Shown: positions 32,918-42,989 of the stretch, one piece after another
Position numbering within the stretch: the stretch's first letter is position 1
How the letters are laid out: every line of letters starts with the position of its first letter
Assembly (NCBI GenBank): GCA_021234155.1
Contig: JAJEKV010000146.1
Location: 64,001-128,000, forward strand
DNA length: 64,000 nt
From: Isoetes taiwanensis
Lineage: Eukaryota; Streptophyta; Lycopodiopsida; Isoetales; Isoetaceae
Direction of reading: 5' to 3'
Position numbers and translations under genes: made by a program
The notes under the pieces: generated by a model
Databases searched by the model: none
Seen by the model: the letters and a program-made list of their open reading frames with translations, nothing else
What the model was told of the DNA's origin: nothing

Positions 32918-34713
32918 CTACTCTAGGTGGCATGTTGGTTTGTAGGCATGCTTGAGACTAGGTGGCATGTTGGAGCCCTCACAGGCATGTTTGAGGCACC
33001 TTGGCATCTTAGGTGGCATGTTGGAGCCTAGGTGGCATGTTGAGCCCCCGTGGCATGTTTGAGCCACCTTGGAATGTTTGACCCAACTAGTTGGCATGTT
33101 GGAACCCATGTGGCATATGCATGTTTGGGCCACCTTGGCACGCTGGAGCCTAGGTGGCATGTTGGAGCCCACGTGGCATGTTTGAGCCACCTTGGCATAT
33201 TTGGGCCTAGGTGGCATGTTGGAGCCTAGGTGGCAAGTTGGAGACTATGTGGCATGTTGGAGCCTAGGTGGCATGTTTGAGACTATGTGACATGTTGGAG
33301 ACTAGGTGGCATGTTTTAGCCACCATGGCATGTTTTAGCCTAGGTGGCATGTTGGAGCCCACAGTGCATGTTTGAGCATGTTGGAACCTAGGTGGAGATA
33401 TTTGAGCCACCTTGGCATGTTTTAGCCTAGGTGGCATGTTGGAGCCCTGCTACGGCATGTTTGAGCCACCTTGGCATGTCTGAGCCTAGGTGGCATGTTG
33501 GAGCCTAGGTGGCATGTTGGAGCCTAGGTGGCATGTTGGAGCCTAGGTGGCATGTTGGAGCCTAGGTGGCATGTTGGAGCTCGCGTGACATGTTTGAGCC
33601 AACTAGGTGGCATTTTGGAACCCACGTGGCATGTTTGGGCCACCTTGGCACGTTGGAGCCTAGGTGGCATGTTGGAGCCCACGCAGATGTTTGAGCCACC
33701 TTGGCATATTTGGGCCTAGGGTGGCATGTTGGAGCCCACGTGGCATGTTGGAGCCCACGTGGCATGTTGGAGCATGGGTGGCATATTTGAGCCACCTTGG
33801 CACGCTTTGGGCCTAGGTGGCACGCTGGAGCCACCTTGGCATGTTGGAGCTCACGTGGCATGTTGGAGGCATGTTGGAGCCTAGATGGCATGCTAGGTGG
33901 CATGTTGGAGCATAAGGTGGCATGTTGGAGCCTATGTGGCATGTTGGAGCCTAGGTGGCATGTTTGAGCCACCTTGGCACGCTTGAGCCTAGGTGGCATG
34001 TTGGAGCCCACGTGGCACGTTGGAGCCTAGGTGGCATGCTAGAGCTCACGAGGCATGTTGGAGCCTAGTTGGCATGTTGGAGCCTACGTGGCATGTTGGA
34101 GCCTAGGTGGCATGTTTGAGCCTAGGTGGTGATATTTGAGCCACCTTGGCACGCTTGAGCCTAGGTGGCACGTTGGAGCCACCTTGGCATGTTGGAGCTA
34201 ACGTGGCATGTTGGAGCTCACTTGGCATGTTGGAGCCCGGTGTGGCATGTTGGAGCCTAGGTGGCATGCTAGGTGGCATGTTGGAGCCCACGTGGCATGT
34301 TGGAGCGTAGGTGGCATGTTGGAGCCTAGGTGGCATGTTTGAGCCACCATGGCACGCTTGAGCCTAGGTGGCATGTTGGAGCCACCTTGGCATGTTAGAG
34401 CCGAGGTGGCATGTTGAGCCCTAGGGTGGCACGTTGGAGCCTAGGTGGCATGCTAGAGCTCACGAGGCATGTTGGAGCCTAGTTGGCACGCTGGAGCCCT
34501 ACATGGCATGTTGAAGCCACCTTGGCATGTTGGAGCCTAGGTGGCATATTTGAGCCACCTTGGCATGCTTGAGCGTAGGTGGCACGTTGGAGCCAACTTG
34601 GCATGTTGGAGCTCACGTGGCATGTTGGAGCCAGTGGCATGTTGGAGCCTAGGTGGCATGTTGGAGCCGGTGGCATGTTGGAGCCTAGGTGGCATGTTAT
34701 AGCCTAGGTGGCC
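32918..34713. repeat. 1.8 kb minisatellite, unit TTGGAGCCTAGGTGGCATG
   Basis: Roughly 80-90 copies of a 19-20 bp unit occur. Three interchangeable variants recur: TTGGAGCCTAGGTGGCATG, TTGGAGCCCACGTGGCATG and TTTGAGCCACCTTGGCATG. They alternate in higher-order blocks (for example TTTGAGCCACCTTGGCACGC then TTGAGCCTAGGTGGCATG). Length drift of one base keeps changing the frame, yet stop codons are rare, so long artefactual ORFs (MPPRLQHAT..) arise on the minus strand. The array ends abruptly at 34713. Confidence 0.95.
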
Positions 34714-34734
34714 AGACCCCAGGAGACTGACATC

Positions 34735-37700
34735 ACAAAGGTTACCGAGGCAGGCTTTCCTACCAGCTCCCGGAGGGCAAATGCCGCTGCCTCCTTCCCG
34801 AAACCCGGTTTCCCTATCCGACCATTGAATTCTCCATTCAAGTAACTTGCTTCGAGCAGGCTCAAAAAAATTCAAGATCTGTCTGGGATAACATATCAAA
34901 CCGCAAAGTGTCCCGCAATGACCGCGTAGAAACACAAGTGTTTTGTCGTCGGCAAAGATAAAAGACTTAATGGAGATTTGACTTCGCGCATGTCGTAACG
35001 AAACAAAGTGAAATTACCCTAGGGACCAAGTTACACGGCCATTTTTGCAGCAAAGAAACACGAACCCTCTACATGGCAAAGATTCTCGCACCCTCCGCTA
35101 AGGCCAATTCACTACTTAACGTGTTGGACGTGGAGCTACTTTGGCGCCCGGAGCAGGGGTGGTCTTCGCCCCAAAACTTGGTCTCCGTGGTAATGTCGAT
35201 GTTTCGAAGTTCGCTGGCGCAGTCGATCACGCCCGGGTGGGAGAATTGCCCGCCTGCGGGCCGTGGACCCTCCGAGAGAGGACCTTTGGGTCAAACTACT
35301 TCGGAAGGTTTAGGCCCGCCTTCCGGCATCAACGCCCCACTACCTCATGACATTGTGCAAGATCCTGGTCCAATCTAGTTAGGGTATGGCCTCCAAAACG
35401 CAAACCCCCGTGGTCTTGCCGTGTTATTGTAGGGTTTACGTTATGGAGGCCAAAACGTGGTCACTTGCACTTGGGACCCGTGTACCTTTTTGAACATGCA
35501 TGCGAGCCATGGCAACTGAAATAACAGACTTTGGATCTATTGGCGATCCCGAATCATTCCAAAAAAATTTGCTACTACAAAATGTGTTCTTGACTTCTAA
35601 TTGCGACACTGGGAGGAGGATAAATCCAAACCCCATTTCGTCAGTTTCTATTGCTTCTTGTTTTTAACTGCAGCTTCTCGACCATGTCTCAGGTGCAACT
35701 GAATAAAACTCGACCTCCATAACGTAAACCCTACAATAACCTAGCATTGCACAGGGTTTATGTTTTGGAGGCCATACCCTAGCCAGATTGGACCAGGATC
35801 TTGCACAATGTCATGAGGTAGTGGGAGGGCGTTGACGCCTTAAGACGGATCGCTAAAACCTTCCGTAAGAAGTTCGACCCAAAGGTCCTCTCCGAGGGTC
35901 CCCGCCACGGACGGGCAACTATCCCACCCCCGAACGTGGATCCGACCGCCAACGAACTCAAACATCGACATTACCCCGAGACCAAGTTTCGCGGGCGTAA
36001 GACCACCCCCGCCCCGGAAGCGCCAAAGTAGCTCATGTCCAACATGTTCGTAGTGAATTGTCCTTAGCGAGAGGGCGCATCACCGCCATGTAGAGGGTTC
36101 GTGGTTTCTTTTGCTGCAAAAATGACCATGTAACTTGGTCCCTAGGGTAATTTCACCGCTTTCGACGATATATAAGTCAAATCTCCATTCCGAGCCTTTG
36201 TATCGCCCGAACGACAAAACACTTGGGTTTCTACACTGGCCGATCATAGACGCTTTTGGCGGTTTGATATGTTCTCCGGACAGATCTTGAATTTTTTGAG
36301 CCCGCTCGAAGCAAGTTACTTGAATGGAGAATTCAACGGCCGGATAGGGAACCGGCTCCGGGAAGGGAGGCACCGGCATTTGCCCTCCCGAGGAGCACCG
36401 TAAGAAAGCCCGCCTCGATAAATCCAAACCCCATTTCGCCGTTTCTATTGCTTCTTGTTTTCAATCGCAGTTTTCGACCATGTCTCGTGTGCAATCGAAT
36501 AAAACTCGACCTCCATAACGTAAACCCTACAATAACCTAGCAACGGTGGTTTACGTTTTGGAGGCCATACCCCAGCCCGATTGGACCAGGATCTTGCACA
36601 ATGTCATGAGGTAGTGGGAGGGCGTTGACGCCGTAAGACGGAGCCCTAAAACCTTCCGGGCGGGTTCGACCCAAAGGTCCTCTCTGGAGGGTCCCTCGCC
36701 ACGGACGGGCAACTATCCCACCTCGAACCGTGATCCGACTCGCCAACGGACTCGAAACATCGACATTACCACGGAGACCAAGTTTCGTGGGGCGAAGACC
36801 ACCCCGCCTCCGAAGCGCCCAAAGTAGCTCATGTCCAACATGTTCGTAGTGAATTGTCCTTAGCAGAGGGTGCAGAATACTGCCATGTAGAGGGTTCGTG
36901 TTTCTTTTGCTGCAAAAAATGACCATGTAACTTGGTCCCTAGGGTAATTTCAATCGCTTTGGACGATATAACATTAAGTCAAATCTCCATTCCGAGCCTT
37001 TGTACTTGCCCGAACGACAAAACACTTGGGTTTCTACACTGGCCGACCGCAGACGCTTTGCGGTTTGATATGTTCTCCAGGACAGATCTTGAATTTTTTT
37101 GAGCCTCGCCAAGCAAGTTACTTGAATGGAGAATTCAACGGTCGGATAGGGGAAACCGGCCCCGGAAGGGAGGCACTGCATTTGCCTCCCGAGGAGCACC
37201 GTAAGAAAGCCCGCCTCGATAAATCCAAACCCCATTTCGCCGGGCTTATTGCTTCTTGTTTTCAACCGCAGCCTTCGACCATGTCTCGTGCAATCGAATA
37301 AAAACTCGACCTCCATAACGTAAACCCTACAATAACCTAGCAACGCACGTGGTTTACGTTTTGGAGGCCATACCCCAGCCGATTGGACCAGGATCTTGCA
37401 CAATGTCATGAGGTAGTGGGAGGGCGTTGACGCCGGTAAGACGGAGCCCTAAAACCTTCCGGCAGTTCGACCCAAAGGTCCTCTCCGAGGGTCCCCTCGC
37501 CACCTGACGGGCAACTATCCCACCCCTCGAACGGGTGATCCGACCGCCAACGGACTCAAACATCGACATTACCCCGAGACCAAGTTTCGCGGGCGTAAGA
37601 CCACCCCGCCCCGAAGCCAAAGTAACTCATGTCCAACATGTTCAGAGTGAATTGTCCTTAGCGGAGGGTGCGTAACACCGCCATGTAGAGGGTTCGTGGT

Positions 37701-39085
37701 TTCTTTTGTCGCAAAAAATGACCGCGGTAACTTGGTCCCTAGGGTAATTTCGCTATTTCGGGCGATATGGCTAAGTCAAATCTCCATTAGAGCCTTTGTA
37801 CCGCCCGAACGACAAAACACTTGGGTTTCTACACGGCCGATTGCAGGGCGGTTTGCGGTTTGATATGTTCTCCTATTGCATCTTGAATTTTTTTTGAGCC
37901 TCGCCGAAGCAAGTTACTTGAATGGAGAATTCAACGGCCGGATAGGGAAACCGGCTTCGGAAGGGAGGCACGGCATTTGCCCTCCAGGAGGAGCACCGTA
38001 GGAAAGCCCCGCCTCGATGAAATCCAAACCCCATTTCGCCGGGTTTCTATTGCTTCTTGTTTTCAACTGCAGACTTCTCGACCATGTCTCAGGTGCAATC
38101 GAATAAAACTTCGACCTCCATAACGTAAACCCTACAATAACCTAGCATTGCATGGTTTATGTTTTGGAGGCCATACCCCAGCCGATTGGACCAGGATCTT
38201 GCACAATGTCATGAGGTAGTGGGAGGGCGTTGACGCCAGAAGACGGAGCCCTAAAACCTTCCAGAAGAAGTTCGACCCAAAGGTCCTCTCTGGAGGGTCC
38301 CTGGCCACGGACGGGCAACTATCCCACCCCGAACCGGTGATCCCGACCGCCAACAGACTAAACATCGACATTACCTTGGAGACCAAGTTTCGTGGGCAGA
38401 AGACCACCCCTGCTCCCGGAAGCGCCAAAGTAGCTCATGTCCAACATGTTCGTAGTGAATTGTCCTTAGCAGAGGGTGCAGAATACTGCCATGTAGAGGG
38501 TTCGTGTTTCTTTTGCTGCAAAAAATGACCATGTAACTTGGTCCCTAGGGTAATTTCGTTGTTTCGGACGATATGGCGAAGTCAAATCTCCATTCCGGAG
38601 CCTTTGTACTGCCCGAACGACAAAACACTTGGGTTTCTACACGGTCGACTGCAGGACGCTTTGCGGTTTGATATGTTCTCCCGGACAGATCTTGAATTTT
38701 TTTGAGCCTGCTCGAAGCAAGTTACTTGAATGGAGAATTCAACGTCCGGATAGGGAAACCGGGCCCGGAAGGGAGGCACGGCATTTGCAAAAGGAGGAGC
38801 ACTGGTAAGAAAGCCTGCCTCGATAAATCCAAACCCCATTTCGTCAGTTTCTATTGCTTCTTGTTTTCAACTGCAGCTTCTCGACCATGTCTCAGGTGCA
38901 ACTGAATAAAACTCGACCTCCATAACGTAAACCCTACAATAACCTAGCAACGCACAGGGTTTACGTTTTGGAGGCCATACCCTAGCCAGATTGGACCAGG
39001 ATCTTGCACAATGTCATGAGGTAGTGGGAGGGCGTTGACGCCAGAAGACGGAGCCCTAAAACCTTCCAGAAGCAGTTCGACCCAA
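34735..39085. repeat. ~800-bp satellite, four direct monomers, a partial and one inverted copy
   Basis: The phrase GGCCATACCcyAGCCrGATTGG ... GACCAGGATCTTGCACAATG recurs at about 35770, 36565, 37370, 38170 and 38973, giving monomers of 792-804 bp. A monomer in the opposite direction fills 34735-35440, with the inversion point near 35440-35470. Monomers differ by scattered substitutions and CpG-type losses. The last copy stops inside the unit at 39085. I found no coding frame that persists between monomers, so this is a non-coding satellite or an amplified piece of an unidentified repeat. Confidence 0.9.
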
Positions 39086-39725
39086 AGAATAAAGGCCCTT
39101 AAGAGATAGTCTTTCCACCCAATATAGCTGCCTGCAAAAACCTACATATGCATAATGCAATATCATCCATAAGCATATTGAGAAATCCTCAAACAAAGTA
39201 TCTTAAAAAAGGAAGTTACAATGAGAAAGAATTAGATAGTTAGGCATTACCCACTAATCTAAATACGAAGAAAGTTAGTGGATAAGACTGCAGCAGGTTA
39301 CGGTTACGGTAGGCTGAACTTTCCTGATAGGACACGAGCAACTAATTTTCACCATCGTCTAGATAAATCACACTAAGTCTTAGACCGAGAAAATAATTTC
39401 AGATAAACAAATTAAGTAGTGCCAAATGGATAGTTAAGTGTTTCAAATAGGAATTGTCAATTCTATTGCATCCATACTCCTTAGGAAGGTTAGTCAACGA
39501 TTTAAAGGATTCCTATGCAGAAGTATGACAAAGATATTTTGATGCAATTGTTTGGAATTGGGGAGTTGCCAAACTATAACGTCTAGCCACTAGTTTAGAG
39601 GATTACCATGCAGAGGAGCTCTGATACCCTTCATGCACATGACTCGGAAGCAAGGTTTTCCCGAGTTTGTGTTTAGGTTTAAGGTGTTAGCTGTGGTATT
39701 TTGCTTGATGGCTCCAACAATTACA
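39086..39725. other. No gene recognised
   Basis: AT-rich unique sequence between the ~800-bp satellite and the next tandem repeat. No long frame and no repeat signature seen. Confidence 0.4.
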
Positions 39726-39727
39726 TC

Positions 39728-39985
39728 TCTAATTCTTAGTGCAAATCGTCTAAGTGCAATAAGTTATCTTGTTTTTCAAAGAACCATGGGATTCTTAGTG
39801 AAAATCGTCTAAGTGCAATAAGTTATCTTGTTTTTCAAAGAACCATTGGATTCTTAGTGCAAATCGTCTAAATGCAATAAGTTATCTTGTTTTTCAAAAA
39901 ACCATTGGATTCTTAGTGCAAATCATCTAAGTGCAATAAGTTATCTTGTTTTTCAAAGAACCATTGCATTCTTAGAAAGAACCAT
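39728..39985. repeat. 62-bp tandem repeat, four copies
   Basis: The unit GATTCTTAGTGCAAATCGTC + TAAGTGCAATAAGTTATC + TTGTTTTTCAAAGAACCATTG is repeated with one or two changes per copy. It lies inside the 167-bp repeat context that the DIRS/PAT-like element later split. Confidence 0.9.
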
Positions 39986-40102
39986 TGGATAAGATAAATT
40001 AGATACAATTAAAACCATTGGATGACGTGGATAACTATTGGATCGTCTATAGCGAACCTTAGTACCAACTAGATATAGGCATGGTTTAATGGTGTTCCAC
40101 TA

Positions 40103-40150
40103 TTCTGGGAAGGGACTCGCGATAGACACAAAACCGGCATAGATAGGCTT
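40103..40150 (-). repeat. Split direct repeat A2 of element 1
   Basis: The 28 bases at 40111-40138 match A1 (41129-41157) with one change. The outermost bases TTCTGGGA abut the flank ..GGTGTTCCACTA, which is continuous with the empty repeat at 46850-46862. Confidence 0.88.
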
Positions 40151-40270
40151 GTCATTCATCACAGCAGCAGTATACAATGGTTTGAGGAATAGAGAGGGGT
40201 AGCCGACCATAGGAACAATATCGGACTACCCCATAAAAAGAAATGTGCACAGGCAACATAGAAGGGCAAT

Positions 40271-40348
40271 GACGACAACTTCTCACCGGGATAAAAAACC
40301 CCGCCCTTTCGGGTTTTCGAGGAAAACCCTAATGAGAAATGGTCGCCA
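40271..40348 (-). other. Conserved hairpin of element 1
   Basis: Arms around an inner GGGTTTTCGAGGAAAACCC / GGGATAAAAAACCCCGCCC structure correspond to the hairpins of elements 2 and 3 at the same relative place. Confidence 0.7.
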
Positions 40349-40737
40349 ACAACCTTGAATGTGATGCCTGGAAAACCGAAGAAGATGGAGGGACGGCCAA
40401 CCCAAAGAGAGCAGGACCCCAGAGGACGGCAGAAGCCCCGAATGTGTTGCCTGGAGAACCAGAAAAGATGATGTGCTGGCAAACACAACTCTAGCACGAC
40501 CCCATAAGATGGCGGAAACCGGAGAGACAAAGGAGACATGTCGACGGCGAAGTCGAAAAAGCAGGATCCCCAAACGACCGCAAAAAACCTGCAACAACTC
40601 AAAAGAACCGCAAAAAATACCCGTAAATGGTTAGAAGGAACTAACATGCATGACATGGACAAGGGAAGCCGCACCACCAACCCCTGCAGAGAAGAGCAAA
40701 TTAGAACATAAAAATCAGCACCTCGAAGGGGAAAAAG

Positions 40738-40905
40738 CATCACCCAGCGGGTGGAAATCAAGTATGCATCACCCTCAAGGTGGAAGTAAATAGCATCACC
40801 CTCAAGGTGGAAAAAATAGCATCACCCTCAAGGTGGAAAAAATAGCATCACCCTCAAGGTGGAAATAAATAGCATCACCCTCAAGGTGGAAATAAAAGCA
40901 ACATA
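40738..40905 (-). repeat. CCACCTTGAGGGTGATGC mini-array
   Basis: Six to seven copies of a 23-27 bp unit have the self-complementary core CACCTTGAGGGTG and a short TATT-rich spacer. One diverged copy (CACCCAGCGGGTGG) lies at the hairpin side. It lies between B2 and the hairpin, as in element 2. Confidence 0.9.
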
Positions 40906-41000
40906 TGAAAAATGACATGATAGTAATGCAAAAACATTATTATGCCAAGTGAACAACATGAAAAAGACGTGTCCCCCTGAGCAGGGCGGGAAGGGGGGGA

Positions 41001-41220
41001 AGCTCGGAGAAGGAAGGAAGCTGCTGTGAGAAGACGCCGATAACCGGTGCTGAAGGGGAAAGAGCCTCGAGAGAGAAGCTCGCCCCTCCTCAGAATGGCG
41101 ATCCGATGGCTCGGATCGACGCGATTCGAGGGACTCGCGATAGACACAAAAACGGCCTACTACCGTGAGAACTTCCTAACTACAAGCCCAACCCGCTAAA
41201 ACCTCCAAATGTTGAGACGG
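41001..41220 (-). repeat. A1-B2 junction of element 1
   Basis: B2 (41001-41123) copies B1. Immediately beside it, AGGGACTCGCGATAGACACA (41129-41148) begins A1, which copies the element's other end at 40111. A1 starts about 10 bases after the recombinase stop codon. Confidence 0.9.
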
Positions 41221-41228
41221 GTCCCGGG

Positions 41229-41837
41229 CTAACGAAGCGAAAGAGTGAGAAGACGAAACGCCGCCACCGCGGAGCACGAATCAGATCTACGCGGAACCCG
41301 TGAGCGGCAAAATGCCCGGGCCCGCCGCTGACGAAAGCGTAAACGCGCACCATAAAGAGACGGGTCCAAGCCTATAGCCAAAAGGCAATCCCTCCACCAT
41401 AAGTGGGCAGTCGAATAGGATAAAGGGCGCAAAGAAGAGGGAGAGGAGCGAAAAAGAGGCCCGCCTGTCGGAGGATCGAGGAGATGGTAAGAACCGGTGG
41501 AAATCAAACGTTGAAGAATAGTGACGGGGCATGCGAGCGAGGTCAAACGGGCTAAAGAAACCGTATGACCGCGGGCAAGTTGATCGCGTTTGGAACGGAG
41601 GATAAAAATGTCGACATGAGATAACGAAAAAGAAAGATCATGCCAGTTAAGAGCGAGGGCCTCAGAGGTGCGTAAAAAAGCGGCAAAGGAAAGGACGATG
41701 AGGGCAGCACGGGCCAAAGAAGGGAACGGGGCGGCGGGTGGCACAAAATGGAGAACAATAGAGCGAACATGTTGAGACATGAAAGGAAGCAAGGTGCGAG
41801 GGGGACGAGCTCCACGAGAAGTAGACTGACGAGCCAA
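41229..41837 (-). pseudogene. Tyrosine recombinase of DIRS/PAT-like element
   Basis: The enzyme would insert a circular DNA intermediate without an integrase. The first catalytic arginine box is clear (AAFLRTSEALALNWHDLSF, about residues 50-70), followed by ILRSKRDQLARGHTVSLAR, which holds the basic residue between the boxes. The C-terminal HxxR box region around 41340 is degraded. The ORF frame reads YGARLRFRQRRA, while the matching peptide SGGPGHFAAHGFRVDLIRAP lies in another frame, so there is a frameshift. Spacing and order after the RNase H ORF fit PAT-like elements. It is probably inactive. Confidence 0.8.
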
Positions 41838-42175
41838 GGACGGTAAAGGAAGAACAGCGGGGGATGGCAGGTTGAAAACTTGATGAAAAAAGGATATTGC
41901 AGCAGAGGCCGAAGTAATGGACGAGGGCGACAGATGAGAATAATGAAGAGTGGCAAAAAAGGCGGCAACAACAAAGGGGGAAGCTGGGAGTTAAGAAACG
42001 GCATGGAGGCGGCACCAAACAACAAAGCGGCGGAACAAAGCCATGTATGTCGCAAGAGTCGAGGGGGCGCGGGCGGAAAACACCAAAGGCAAAGTCGAGA
42101 GGAACAAAGGGACCTCCTGAGGAGCAAGTAATCGAGAGGCAGCTGCCACACAACAACATATAAACCATGTTAAAT

Positions 42176-42988
42176 TCAATCAAATTGACAACGAAAAACA
42201 TAAAGAGCTACATGACGTCGACACCCCGCAAAAGGTGCCGACAAATGGGGCAATAAAGCCAATGAAAATGCATCAAAAAACATAAAGTCTTGAATAAAAG
42301 GCGCCCACGCCCGATCCGGATCGAGCGAGAGGCCACCAAGGCGCGTAGGCCAATGAAGAACCACCAACGTCATACGAGCCCGACACGCAGCTGCATGGTG
42401 CAAAACACGTGGAACCAAGGCAGGTGGAGGAAAACAAAAATTGTTAAAGAGATGCCAATCATAGGTAAAAGCATCCGGGGGAATGCGGTGCGGATATGCG
42501 AATCGAGTGTTATAGACGGGAAGCTTGTGGTTAAGGGGAGAGGCAAACCGATCAACATGATGTGGGCCCCACAAAGAATCAATATAACTAAAACACCATG
42601 GAGCAAGAGCAAACTCATCCGCCTGAGGAAGGCGAGAAAGATAATCGGCCCATTCATTCTGGGAGCGAGGAATCCAAACAGGCTCCAAGGAGATGGAAAA
42701 ATGAAAACAAATGGGGAAAATCTCGAGAGTAAGAATGCCAAACGCAATATGCATCCTATCGAGATAAAGCCAAATAGCAAAGATGCCAATAATGATCATA
42801 TCAAATAGAAAAAAAAAAAAGTCCACTACAAGTGCAAAAACCCTCAATAGACGGCTAGAAATGGCTTGCTCGAGAGAACTAGAATCACGCAAAACCAGCA
42901 CCATGCACAAAATGAGAATGTGCCCAATATAACACCTTGTATACAATGTTCCACGTAAGAGACTCCCTATCAAGACAAAGAGAAGCAT
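42176..42988 (-). pseudogene. DIRS RNase H and downstream pol domain
   Basis: The second half of this 270-codon frame is characteristic of DIRS-order pol proteins: LEPVWIPRSQNEWADYLSRL, then LWGPHHVDRFASPLNHKLP, RIPPDAFTYDWHLFNNFCFP and HHAAACRARMTLVVLHWPT. The WIPRxxNxxADxLSR and WGPHxVDxFAS strings are found after the RNase H core in DIRS1, Ngaro and PAT-like elements. The first ~100 residues are hydrophobic and poorly matched (a VDFFFFLF run from an A-tract), so the RNase H core is decayed. No reverse transcriptase YxDD box was found upstream. The frame ends 340 bases before the recombinase ORF. Confidence 0.8.
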
Positions 42989-42989
42989 A

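Noticed and set aside
33562-34935. Long minus-strand ORFs (MPPRLQHAT-type repeats)
   Set aside because: They are readings of the 19-20 bp minisatellite. Frame changes with every unit-length variant, and no non-repeat protein sequence is present.
42290-42808. 172-codon plus-strand ORF
   Set aside because: It is antisense to the DIRS RNase H-type ORF, which has diagnostic motifs.
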